Of a DNA stretch of 64,000 nucleotides, positions 1 through 9,456 are shown piece after piece; the stretch's first letter is position 1, and each line of letters starts with the position of its first letter. The translations under genes were made by a program, and so were the position numbers. The notes beneath the pieces are model-generated. The model saw only the letters and a program-made list of their open reading frames with translations, ran no database searches and was not told the DNA's origin. The DNA comes from Ligustrum vulgare (lineage: Eukaryota > Streptophyta > Magnoliopsida > Lamiales > Oleaceae), in NCBI GenBank assembly GCA_963555705.1, contig OY743188.1, positions 27,983,383-28,047,382 on the forward strand. Reading direction: 5' to 3'.

Positions 1-680
1 CAATGGGTCGATCACATCTATGACCAACAACCAAATAAGCACATGGTCGAGGAAGAATGTCCCGGCCATGCATAGATCAGGATTGATGCCTGACCTCATT
101 AGGTTACCAAATCCATTCATCTACAAGTTGACATGTTTTCCCGGGCTTATCCTTTAACCTAGGTCGGGTATTCCCGGCCTTGTCTTGTTTAATCCTATAG
201 TGTTTTATGGACGGTACATCCAGGCCATATTACACCTACAAGTCCAGTACAAACGGGTTCAAAGCCTTTTTCATTTATGGGCTTTACCAATGGGCTAACT
301 TCTTGGGCCCTCGAAATAAGACATAACCTATAAGGAAACGTCCTAGAAAAGAGGAAGTACAATTCTTGTAAGTTTAGAACTCCTCCTAAAAGGTAAGTTT
401 ATACCAAAAGGACTCCTTCTTTAATTAAAAAAGGTTATGGGCTTTTCATCCATATAAATACATCTCCTTTGATCACATATTATTCATTCATAATTCTTTA
501 CATATATTTCAGTTATATATTTTCTGCTCCCCTCCAGAATACTAATTCTCACACCGGAGGAGCGACGAGGGCATCCCTCTTTGCCTTTTTTGCAGGTTCT
601 TTGGAAGCTTGGATCATCATCTCCAACAAAATATTAGCTTTTGATCTCGTCACGTGAAGGTCAGAAAAATTACCGAAACA
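1..680 (+). repeat. 5' LTR of the LARD-like element (5' end cut by window)
   Basis: This is about 90 percent identical to 6968-7592 and ends in ...ACCGAAACA. A TATA-like stretch (ATATAAATACAT, about 453-464) lies in the U3/R region, as in the 3' copy. This copy has about 55 bp near 527-582 (CTCCAGAATACTAATTC...) that are missing from the 3' copy. The length difference and scattered substitutions say the insertion is not recent. Confidence 0.85.
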
Positions 681-698
681 ATTGGCACCGAAAAGTCA
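681..698 (+). promoter_or_regulatory. Primer binding site of the LARD-like element
   Basis: ATTGGCACCGAAAAG follows directly after the LTR end CA. It resembles the TTGGCGCCG-type site seen in two other Ty3 elements of this window (27730 and 59652), but C replaced by A spoils the match. This supports a Ty3-type origin. Confidence 0.55.
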
Positions 699-903
699 TA
701 TTATTCAAAGACCGATTTCAAAATAAATAAAAATTCAACGACCTGACAACAATTTTTTTTCAAGAGAGCCAGAAATTCCATCTCTTCTAAACCCTAAGTG
801 TCTTTCAAATCCCTTTAAAGATTACATGTATGTACACACTTCTATGCATCAAAGTTTTGTAATTTCTTTGGGGGCAATTTATTAGAAATCGAAGATCTGA
901 GAA

Positions 904-1152
904 GTAGATATTGAGCAAAAGCAAGCAGACCACATAGATTACTTTTTGAAGAAGGCGACGAATCTTAAGGGCTCCTCCCTCATAAACGTCATCGTTGAGA
1001 CTTTCCACCCCTCCCTCTTCGCTTTCTCTGAGATTCTCTCTGCTCCTAACATCCTAGAGCTCGAAGGAACTGAGAATACAACCTTTCTTGATTTGCTTTT
1101 AATGTTTGTCCATGGCACTTAGAGTGAGTATAAGAGCGGGGAGGCCTGAGAA
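904..1152 (+). pseudogene. CSN7: Captured fragment of COP9 signalosome subunit 7 (CSN7) gene
   Basis: Read in one frame from 904, the translation carries DIEQKQADHIDYFLKKA, then FHPSLFAFSEIL, APNILELEGTE, LDLLLMFVHGT. These follow the N-terminus of plant CSN7 (FUSCA5), a PCI-domain subunit of the COP9 signalosome that removes RUBY/NEDD8 from cullins. The family usually has about 260 residues; only about the first 80 are here. The expected initiator Met is GTA, and the Trp usually following HGT is a stop (TAG, about 1121), with a second stop near 1150. It is therefore a dead N-terminal fragment. It lies inside an LTR element, in the same orientation as the LTRs. Sequence after 1152 no longer resembles CSN7. 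Confidence 0.75.
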
Positions 1153-1459
1153 TGATAGCTTGTGCATATTCTAAATGGTTCTTTTACAACTCAGTAGGAA
1201 AGGAGTCAGTAGCGTGATCAGCAATATTAATAAGTGTTCCCGCCTCTTCCTTCACATCAACACTGCCATTCTGCCATCATCCCCCAATGACCGCCGACTC
1301 AATTCACCAATTGCAGTCAAGATTGCAGTGAAGGCCCACCTTGCCATAACCCCTGATGGTCGCCGTCAAGATGGTAAAGAGGGCTCATCATGACGACCAT
1401 CATCCAGATTGCAAAAAAAAAAAAAAAGTTCACTTCGACAACCACCATCAAGGTAGAAT
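1153..1459. other. Unassigned interior of LARD-like element
   Basis: This stretch lies between the CSN7 and BOP fragments. It has normal base composition, an A15 tract near 1411-1426 and a short open stretch at 1175-1393 with no family resemblance that I recognise. It may be more captured host DNA. Confidence 0.3.
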
Positions 1460-2008
1460 TTATACCAAACCCCCCAGAATCTTTCTCCCCGTAGCAATTG
1501 ATTTCAATTCAATCCATTGTTTCTGAGTAAGCAAAGCTAGCTGTTCCACACCAAAGGATCTGGTGGCTACGAGGGTTTCAAGGGCAAGATCAACAGCTGC
1601 AATGCAATGTGTGTGCCAACATCCTCCCTCACAACAATTAGGTCTATGCTCGTGCTTCTGGGGTACAACGAAAATATTTCCACGGTACAAGAATTGCAGC
1701 ATCAACAGGAAAACTTCATACTCGACTGCATTCATTGGTATAACATGAGGGTTTCCCCTTCTTGGGGAAGATGCTAGTCCCCCGGTTTGACTCATCTTGG
1801 AGTTGGAGCCCAATGCATGTGAACCCGCTGGCGTGTCAGGCCCATAAAAGAATTTCTTGAAGAAGAGACTTCTGGCAGCAAGGATACACCTGTGGGCATG
1901 GACTAAACAGCCCTCTACGCTGGAAGTTACATCACTGAAAGCCTGACCGTTGATTAGGAGGTTAAGATAGTCTAAAGAGAGAGATCTTAAGGAGTGTTCA
2001 GAGGTCAT
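1460..2008 (-). pseudogene. BOP: Captured first exon of a BLADE-ON-PETIOLE (NPR5/6, NOOT) gene
   Basis: A 182-codon open frame on the minus strand starts at ATG 2008. It contains SLDYLNLLINGQAFSDVT, VHAHRCILAARSLFFKKFF, VPQKHEHRPNC, GCWHTHCIAAVDLALETL and FGVEQLALLTQKQ. This is the N-terminal BTB/POZ domain and C2HC-type motif of BOP proteins, NPR1-family transcriptional co-regulators of leaf and organ-boundary development. Full-length BOPs have about 480 residues with ankyrin repeats, all absent here. Similarity stops after LALLTQKQ near 1500, close to where the family's first intron lies, and the last 18 codons look random. Upstream of the ATG is a long (GA)n tract, as expected of copied genomic 5' flank rather than cDNA. 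It lies antisense to the host LTR element. The frame is intact, so a short BTB peptide could in principle be made. Confidence 0.85.
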
Positions 2009-2114
2009 GGCAAACTCTAGAGACAGAGTAGAATTTAGAGAGAAAGATATTGCAGGTTCAATTTTTAAGTGGAGGAGGAGAAGAGAGAGTAAAAGCTTGG
2101 TGGCTCATTCATTT

Positions 2115-2116
<2 letters not shown>

Positions 2117-2185
<69 letters not shown>
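2117..2185. repeat. (CT)n microsatellite
   Basis: About 34 CT units lie 109-177 bp upstream of the BOP fragment's ATG, reading GA on that strand. They are probably part of the captured 5' leader or promoter. Confidence 0.95.
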
Positions 2186-2188
<3 letters not shown>

Positions 2189-3754
2189 TGACGGCCATGA
2201 GCAGCCAAATTTTCTCTACAATACAATTGGGACAGGTTTTTTATGGTATGTCGAAGATTGTTCAACCGAATGATTAACTCAAATGACTGCAGAAATTAAC
2301 GGGCACGTTAAATGCTCGATGAAATACTCTAGCTGAGTTACTTTTCATCTAATGGTTTGATGCAAGTTCACTTAGCAATGGTTGTCGAAAGCACAATCGA
2401 GAGCAACCAAAACAAGCAGAAAAGGGAGTAACCATTTTGTCTCTTCCATCTTCCTTCGTACTCTTAATTACATGGCTGCAATTTTCCTTTGTCAGTGCTA
2501 TTAATCTTTCATTGTTCACTACATTTGGCAAAATTTTGCACTTGAGACGTACATGGCTAAGCCATTAGTCATTATGTCATTACTTTCTTGTTGGCATTAA
2601 TTAAAAAAAAAAAAAAAAGGAGATATTGAGATGTTTTCATTCATTTGCTTCCATCAAAGAATGGACAATTTTTAAATCCATATCATTTTTTATTTGGCAT
2701 TTTATTGGATTTGATAAAGTTGCAATAACCTTAATTTGACTTCTATTTATGTCTCTAATGTGAGATGTTGGACAAACCGCCCTAGCCGGATCTCCTATCC
2801 GCTATGGTGCAATGTGGCCTCCCTTTGTTTTGATGAGCCTTTTGATCAAAGCCGCCGAAGCAACTACTGCTTAACGATGAGTAAGGATTTCCCCAGGTTC
2901 TTGGTCATTTTTGGATCTGCTCGAGGAATTGCAAAAAAAAAACAGGTGTACCCTAACACTCTTTATTAATTCAATAATCATTGCATAATATTGATCATGT
3001 GTTAGAGCTCAAAAATTTTGCAATCCCATGTTATCTGTTGCTACTGCTAAATAAAGAGTTAATCAACTCTAAATATGATTACTTATCTTCGCCCAAATTG
3101 ATAATCTATTCGGTAAGTTGAGACTAGTTTATTAAGTTTGCAATAACTTGTGATATGTGAATTCAAGGAATATGTTTTCCGATCATAAATTATTTGTTGG
3201 TCCCTCTACTTTTTAGAACAAGTCGAGAGTTGTGACCAAGACTCAAAATGGAACATTCTTGGTACAATTTGACGAAACCATTATGATTTATGAGTAAAAT
3301 GCCTAAGGGATTACAATCAATTCATTATTGATCTTTGTGAAAATCGTGAAAGCCTCATAATCTGTTAATATGCTTATCTAATTGATGAAATCTGATTGTA
3401 ATCTCATTATTTACACGACCTCAAGTATGATCAGATCAATAATATCCAAGTTAAACTCAATTGCTTGTTGAATTTGAGGTTATTTGATTCATTCACATGA
3501 TGATTCATATTATTTTTTGTGATCTAAAGTTTGTATAACTTAGAAATTAGCTGAGTTAAATAGAAAATTATAAAGTGACTCACACAGTGACCAATTATAT
3601 AAAACATCATATTTCTATGTGATCACCAATAGAAACGCTTAATATACTTTAGCATAACCTTCCTAGGTACCATCTACATTGATTAACACACTCCAACCAT
3701 TTTCTTCAATAGCTAATCATATTAATTGGAAAATGTTTGCATTGAATCAATTAA
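2186..3754. other. Unassigned interior of LARD-like element
   Basis: This is AT-rich sequence with no recognised gene. 2742-2935 has higher GC and an open frame with CWTNRPSRISYPLWCN and DEPFDQSRRSNYC, possibly another host fragment, but I cannot name it. The part nearest the BOP fragment (2186-2340) may still be its promoter. Confidence 0.35.
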
Positions 3755-4270
3755 ATTCTCGCTAAAACAAGCTTGGGCTTATTACTCAACATAAGCTCGA
3801 CTTGTTCCTTGCTTAACATAAGCTCGAGCTCATTAATTAGCATGAGCTCAGCTTATCATTCCTTAACATTAACTTGAGCTTATTATTTAAACATGAGCTC
3901 GACCTATTATTTCCTAACACAAACTCAGGCTTATGTGCTAACATGAGCTCAGCCTATAACTCCCGCTAAAACAAACTTGAGCTAATTATAAGCTCGGCTT
4001 ATTCTTTTCCTAAACATAAACTCGAGCTCATTACTTAACATGAGCTCGGCTTATTACTTCTTAACATAAACTCAAGCTTATTATTTCTTAACTTGAGCAT
4101 GGCTTATTGCTTATCAACATAAGATTATTACTTAACATAATCTCGACTTATTGCTTCTCGACATGAGTTAAAGATTATTAATTAACATAATCTCGGCTTA
4201 CTGCTACTTAACATAACATAACGATTATTACTTAATATAATCTCGGCTTACTCCTTGCTTAAACATATCA
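3755..4270. repeat. Degenerate GAGCTC-rich repeats
   Basis: Units of roughly 30-60 bp repeat the theme ACATAAGCTCGAGCTCATTA / CATGAGCTCGGCTTATT with many changes. A second block of the same theme lies at 6060-6300. Both are internal to the LARD-like element. Confidence 0.7.
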
Positions 4271-4429
4271 ATAGGTTCTATTATCTATATAAGACATAAT
4301 CCCTCACCAATCTGAGTTAGCTTCTATGCCATCCGGTCACCGAACGAAAACAACTAGGCCTACCATACAATCACATCGAGAATGGTTTGCAAGGCCGACC
4401 ACAAAGCATAACTTTACAAATTATCTCCC

Positions 4430-5100
4430 AAAAACACAAGGTCAAATAATTTACAACGTCTCATATGGCAAGGCGTTATAAATTATTTCCTTACAAATAA
4501 TTTACAATGTCCCATATGGCAAGGCGTACAAATTATTTCCTCACAAATAATTTATAATGTCTCGTATGGAAAGGCGTTATAAATTATTTCCTTATAAATA
4601 ATTTACAATGTCTCATATGGCAAGGCGTTACAAATTATTTCCTTACAAATAATATGTAACGCCTTGCCATATGAGACATTACAAATAATTTACAATGTCT
4701 CATTGATAAGGCGTTACAAATTATTTCCTCGCAAATAATTTACAATGTCTCATATGGCAAGGCGTTACAAATTATTTCCTCGCAAATAATTTACAATGTC
4801 TCATATGGCAAGGCGTTACAAATTATTTTCTCACAAATAATTTACAATGTCTCATATGGCAAGACGTTACAAATTATTTCCTCACAAATAATTTACAATG
4901 TCTCGTATGGCAAGTCGTTACAAATTATTTCCTCATAAATAATTTACAATGTCTCGTATAGAAAGGCGTTACAAATTATTTCCTTATAAATAATTTACAA
5001 TGTCTCGTATGGCAAGGCGTTACAAATTATTTTCTCACAAATAATTTACAATGTCTCGTATGGAAAGGCGTTACAAATTATTTCCTCATAAATAAATTAT
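4430..5100. repeat. 51-bp tandem repeat array
   Basis: About 13 copies of a 51-bp unit with core AATGTCTCATATGGCAAGG followed by CGTTACAAATTATTTCCTC. The period is exact at 4741 to 4792. Variants alternate CATATGG/CGTATGG. At about 4655-4682 the core appears inverted (GTAACGCCTTGCCATATGAG), so the array contains an internal flip. It sits in the 3' part of the LTR element; satellite-like arrays in this position are known from Tat/Ogre-type elements. Confidence 0.9.
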
Positions 5101-6795
5101 AAGGTCGACCAAAATGTCCGACCTGAAAAATTATTTCAGCACGAGTAATTTACGGGGTCAACCATTATGACCGGCCTCACAGATTGCTTCCCTACAAAGA
5201 GTTTATAATGTCAGCCTATATGCCCGACCTATCAAACTATCTCTTTTTTACACAAAGTCAAGGGTTTGATCCCTTCTTTATACAAAAAGTCTACCAGGTC
5301 AACGGTTTGACCCTTCTTCGTGCAAAAAGTTTACGAGATCGGCCTAAATGCCCGACCTGACCAACTATTCCCTTAAATTACACAAAATTAAGTAATTCAC
5401 ATGGTCGGTCACGTGGAATGACTTTAAAAACTATTTCCTCAAAAATACGAAGTCAAGGACTTGACCATTTCTTTGTGTCAATTATTTACAAGGTTGGCCT
5501 CGCTCGACATCACAAATTGTTTTCCATGAATTTACAAATTCAAAAGCTTGACCCCTCCTTTGAACTAAAGTCCATAACGTCGGTCATGACCGACCTATAT
5601 AACTATACTTCAAATTATAAAGGCTAGCCCCCTGCTTTGAACTAGAAACTCACAAGGTCGGACAAACATGACATTTTCAAACTATTATTGAAGTAACGAG
5701 ACTCGTTCAAACTCCCGACCCGTGGAATCAATTTACAAACAAAACACAAATATCATGTACTTAACCGAAACTTGTGAATTTATTCACAAAAATTATAAGC
5801 AGTCCACAAGGCATACCCCGAGTAAAAGATAAGTCTACAAATTTTTTATGAAAACAAGTTCAAAGCACGGGCTCACTGCCACATTCAACATGTGATTTTT
5901 AGGAATTTATTTGTAAGGTCGGACATGTTACCCAACCTTCACAGGTTATTAATGACACTACCAAGCAAAATTGTTTCTCGTCCATGCACAAGAACTCAAA
6001 GCCCTAACCACGAGCGAGTAATTAAATACAATCAAGTAATCAAATCGATATCATGTAGTCCTCGGGACTACATGAGCTCGACTTATTATTTAATAAAAGC
6101 TTGAGCTCATTACTTGACACGAGCTCGATCTATTATTGCTTAATTTCTCGAGTTTATTAACATAAGCTCGTACTTAATTCGCGCCAGTGTAAGTTCAGGC
6201 TTATTACATAACATAAGCTCAACTTGTTCCTAGCTTGAACATAACTTCGAGCTCATTAACATGGGCTTGGCTTATTAATTGTTAACATAAGCTGCAACGT
6301 AACCATCGCATCACATCCTACCAAAACCACGTTGTCTCATGTCCATCTCTCCCCAAGGTCGACGAGGGATGCTCGGGGGGTTATAATTAATCTAAATTCT
6401 GTTTTGTGTGGGCAGCTAAAAATTCCTAATTCAATATGACAACTGGAGATTATACAACCTTATCCTAATAATGCCATCAAGGGTCCTACGTCTTCAAATC
6501 ATCCGAATAACCTAATTCTACCTGGAATGTGCTACTTACTCCATAAATACAGGATTTTCAACCATTGTCCGGTACATAAAGGACAAGACCTCTACTTGTG
6601 AATTAGTAGAACTCATGAGATGGGACGAATGTAAGAACACTATAAGTTGTTCTCAAGATTTGGTAAGTGAAAGTCTTTTGCTAGAAGTAAGATCCATGTT
6701 TCATAGCATGGCCTTAACCTTACTATAGTAATAATTAAACTTGATATGACATACGTCTAGAGGCCGGAGCTCGACCTCTGACGCACGAGGGCTAA
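5101..6795. other. Degenerate repeat tail of the LARD-like element
   Basis: Loosely repeated motifs with GTCGACC / GCCCGACCT and CAAACTATT continue from the array, then GAGCTC repeats return at 6060-6300. No coding region is recognised. A purine-rich stretch CACGAGGG lies just before the 3' LTR and may serve as the polypurine tract. Confidence 0.45.
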
Positions 6796-7592
6796 TGATC
6801 GGTATATTTTTTGTCATTCCATTATTAGAATATTACTTTTCACCTTTATACGTGAGGCCCAAGGTCATGCTTTGGGCCGGGCTTCTATCTTGCTTGATCG
6901 ATACAAATTCACGACGTCTTACAATAATTTAGGCGTTCGGAATATAATAGGTCGGGATTACCTTGATCAATGGGTCGATCACATCTATGACCAACAACCA
7001 AATAAGCACATGGTCGGGCAAGAATGTCCCAGCCATGCATAGATCGGGATTGATGCCCGACCTCATTAGGTTACCAAATCCGTTCATCTAATGGTTGACA
7101 TGTCTTCCAAGGCTTATCCTTTAACCTAGGTCGGGTATTCCCGACCTTGTCTTGTTTAATCCTATAGTGTTTTATGGATGGTACATCCCGGCCATATTAC
7201 GCCTACAAGTCCAGTACAAACGGGTTCAAGGCCTTATTCATTTATGGGCTTTACCAATGGGCCAACTTCTTGGGCCCTCGAAATATGACATAACCTATAA
7301 GGAAACGTCCTAGAAAAGGGGAAGCACAATTCTTGTAAGTTTAGAACTCCTCCTAAAAGGTAAGTTTATACCAAAAGGATTCCTTCTTTAATTAAAAAAG
7401 GTTATGGGGTTTTCAGCCCTATAAATACATCTCATTTGATCACATATTATTCATTCATAATTCTTTACATATATTCCACTTATATATTTTCTTTGCCTTT
7501 TTTGAAGGTTCTTTGGAAGCTTGGATCATCATCTCCAGCAAAATATCGGCTTTTGATCTCGTCACGTCAAGGTTAGAAAAATTACCGAAACA
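6796..7592 (+). repeat. 3' LTR of the LARD-like element
   Basis: It begins TGATCGGTAT and ends ACCGAAACA, giving TG...CA ends and a length of 797 bp. It is homologous to 1-680. It contains CTATAAATACAT at about 7419-7430 as a probable promoter TATA box. Relative to the 5' copy it lacks about 55 bp near 7488. Confidence 0.85.
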
Positions 7593-7884
7593 ACACCCAA
7601 GCTTGATGAAGAGAAGCAACAGGAGTTCCAAAAGAGGATTGAAAGGCTGACTAAATTTTTGTTCTCAAAGCTCAATGACCTCCAATTTTTTTTGTGGGAG
7701 GGGGCATGCATGATCACAACACTAGAAAAAACACAAAGGAATTTTCTTTGAATAGAGACAAAGAAAATGACATGAGAGAAGAACCACCAGAATCACGCCA
7801 AAGTTCAAATCAATTTCTCCATACAAATGTAAAAAATGAAATTTCTTGGGTTTATACATTTTTGTTTCCTTAAGGGCGTCTTTA
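7593..7884. other. Short coding-like tract beside the LTR, then intergenic DNA
   Basis: Immediately after the 3' LTR the plus strand reads openly as PKLDEEKQQEFQKRIERLTK (about 7598-7657) and on to about 7690. It is rich in Lys and Glu and may be a piece of a gene hit by the insertion. I do not recognise the family. The rest is plain AT-rich sequence up to the SINE target site. Confidence 0.3.
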
Positions 7885-8138
7885 AAAAAAAAAAAAGGTG
7901 TAGTCCACACCTTGAGGGCCCCAACTGACCCTGCCCTGAGCCATTGGTTGAGGAGATTAATCGCAGGTTATGCCTCCTAGAGTCAGGGTGGATGACTTGA
8001 TGGTAAGCTCAAAGTTTAGATAACTCCCGCTTGCAACAAGGCACAAATCTAATATTTCAGGATTCGAACCCTGCACACTACTGCGCTGAGCCTTACCAGC
8101 CATTCCATTTGCCACTGAGAGATGTGCCCTAAGGGCTT
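7885..8138 (-). mobile_element. tRNA-derived SINE, minus strand
   Basis: A 254-bp insert flanked by a 17-bp direct repeat: CCTTAAGGGCGTCTTTA at 7868-7884 and CCTTAAGGGCATCTTTA at 8139-8155, one mismatch. On the minus strand it holds a perfect RNA polymerase III B box (GGGTTCGAATCC, about 8058-8069), a possible A box (CTCAGTGGCAAATGG) upstream, and ends at 7885 in a poly-T run. Pol III promoter, T tail and long target duplication together define a SINE, resembling the plant Au type. Confidence 0.8.
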
Positions 8139-8143
8139 CCTTA

Positions 8144-8511
8144 AGGGCATCTTTAATGGGTGTGCGAAAGGTCTAAGGTCCTTAGATGAGAGAGAAAGAG
8201 AGAAATATTTTATTTTAAGATTAAATTGTGGATAGGGGGTGGATGTTGAAAGTAGAAAAAAGAGGAAAAAATGAAAAAGGAAGAGAGAGATTGACACAAA
8301 TTCAAATTAATTAATAAAAAAATATTGAAAAGGGTCAAGTACGAGGTCCAATTTTGGACCTTGTGAAGGACTTTTGTAGAGAAAAATGGGAAGAAAGTGG
8401 AAGAGATAGAAGAAGAAAAAAAAATAGATATTAGAGTGGGACCCACGAATTTTGTATCTTTCTCTCTCACGCACTTTTCTCAAGACCGACCCAAACCATT
8501 AAAGATACTCT
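8144..8511. mobile_element. Small inverted-repeat element (MITE), host of the SINE
   Basis: The left end AGGGCATCTTTAATGG and the complement of the right end, AGAGTATCTTTAATGG, match at 13 of 16 positions. There is no coding capacity. A 3-bp target duplication (TTA/ATA) is imperfect, so a PIF/Harbinger assignment is tentative. The SINE insertion duplicated part of its left terminus. Confidence 0.5.
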
Positions 8512-9456
8512 ATAGGAAACATTGGGCATGATCTCTTACAGCTTTATTGATTAAATAAACAAAATGTTTTTATCACGCTCTCTCTATTTTATCGATTAAA
8601 AGCTAAAATCTTTACATTATGCCAGCGTGTCATGTGAAATTCAAGTGTATTACATGTGTTATATTGTGGCTTGAAAGGAGAAATACTCCATTTTTTTTAG
8701 TTGGAAATATTCCCAACTTTCAGTTTCATTAAGCCTCCGAGTAGTTGATTGAGCTCCTTATCTCTTACAAAACTCACCCTCAGCCTGATACCCTGGGCTT
8801 GAGGGATTTATAGAATCAGAGATATAAGTCCAGGACTTAAAATTTTGAGAGGTATAACTCTAAGGGGAGGAGAATATTTTTGTTGTGACTGTTTTTAACA
8901 AAGTTTGTGGGTACTTGTGGCCATTTACTCGTGTATATTTTTAATGCATTATCTTATATTTTTTCCTTCGATCAATCTTCAGCATATTTATTTAAGAATT
9001 AAGATTGTCTTTCAATGTTGTTATTTTTTATTGATTTTTTCATTGTTTCGTGTAATTATATTATACTTTGTCAATATAATATGTTCGTGCAATGAAATTA
9101 GTTAGCTTAAAATTTACTTTGCCAATTACCATCATCAATCTCTAACTCAATACATAGTCCTCGTGAGATGATACACCTGTCCAAAAAAAAAACCATTATA
9201 TTACTGAAACTCGAAACTTCACATTTCTACTAGTTTCAAAATAATATCCCAATAAAACCATTTGTCAGTTGTCACTACTTTGCGTTGCTTGTGGCTCCAA
9301 ACATCCGTATATTTAGATAGTGTTTTCATTGGATAAACGCAACCAAAAAAACCATAGGTGGGGTTGTCTAGTACAATCGCCACATCACATGCAGATTATG
9401 GGCTCAAAAAGAAATCAAGAAAAACATTACCGAATTCCATTCTAAACCCTTCTCAA
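8512..9456. other. Upstream region of RIBA3
   Basis: AT-rich sequence without a recognisable gene or element. It should contain the RIBA3 promoter and 5' UTR. An upstream ATG at 9358 is in frame with the chosen start at 9457, adding 33 residues. I prefer 9457 because its N-terminus looks like a plastid transit peptide. Confidence 0.4.

Larger units (their letters stand above)
1..7592 (+). mobile_element. Non-autonomous large LTR element (LARD-like) carrying host gene fragments
   Basis: Two long direct repeats bracket this unit: the window start to 680, and 6796-7592. Position 1 aligns with 6968, so about 170 bp of the 5' LTR lie outside the window. No gag, protease, RT or integrase reading is visible in 681-6795. 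The interior instead holds a CSN7 fragment, a BOP-type BTB gene fragment in antisense, degenerate GAGCTC-rich repeats and a 51-bp tandem array. Such coding-free elements with long internal regions are called LARDs and are thought to be mobilised by proteins of autonomous Ty3 relatives. The family assignment is inference; the repeats and the absence of pol are seen directly. Confidence 0.8.

Noticed and set aside
2007..2277. Plus-strand frames giving long Ser-Leu runs
   Set aside because: They are translations of the (CT)n microsatellite on the strand opposite the BOP fragment.
4430..5100. CRISPR-like regular repeats
   Set aside because: Direct tandem repeats without unique spacers, in plant transposon DNA.
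8058..8069. tRNA gene suggested by GGGTTCGAATCC
   Set aside because: Only the B box is tRNA-like; no cloverleaf or anticodon arm. It belongs to the SINE.
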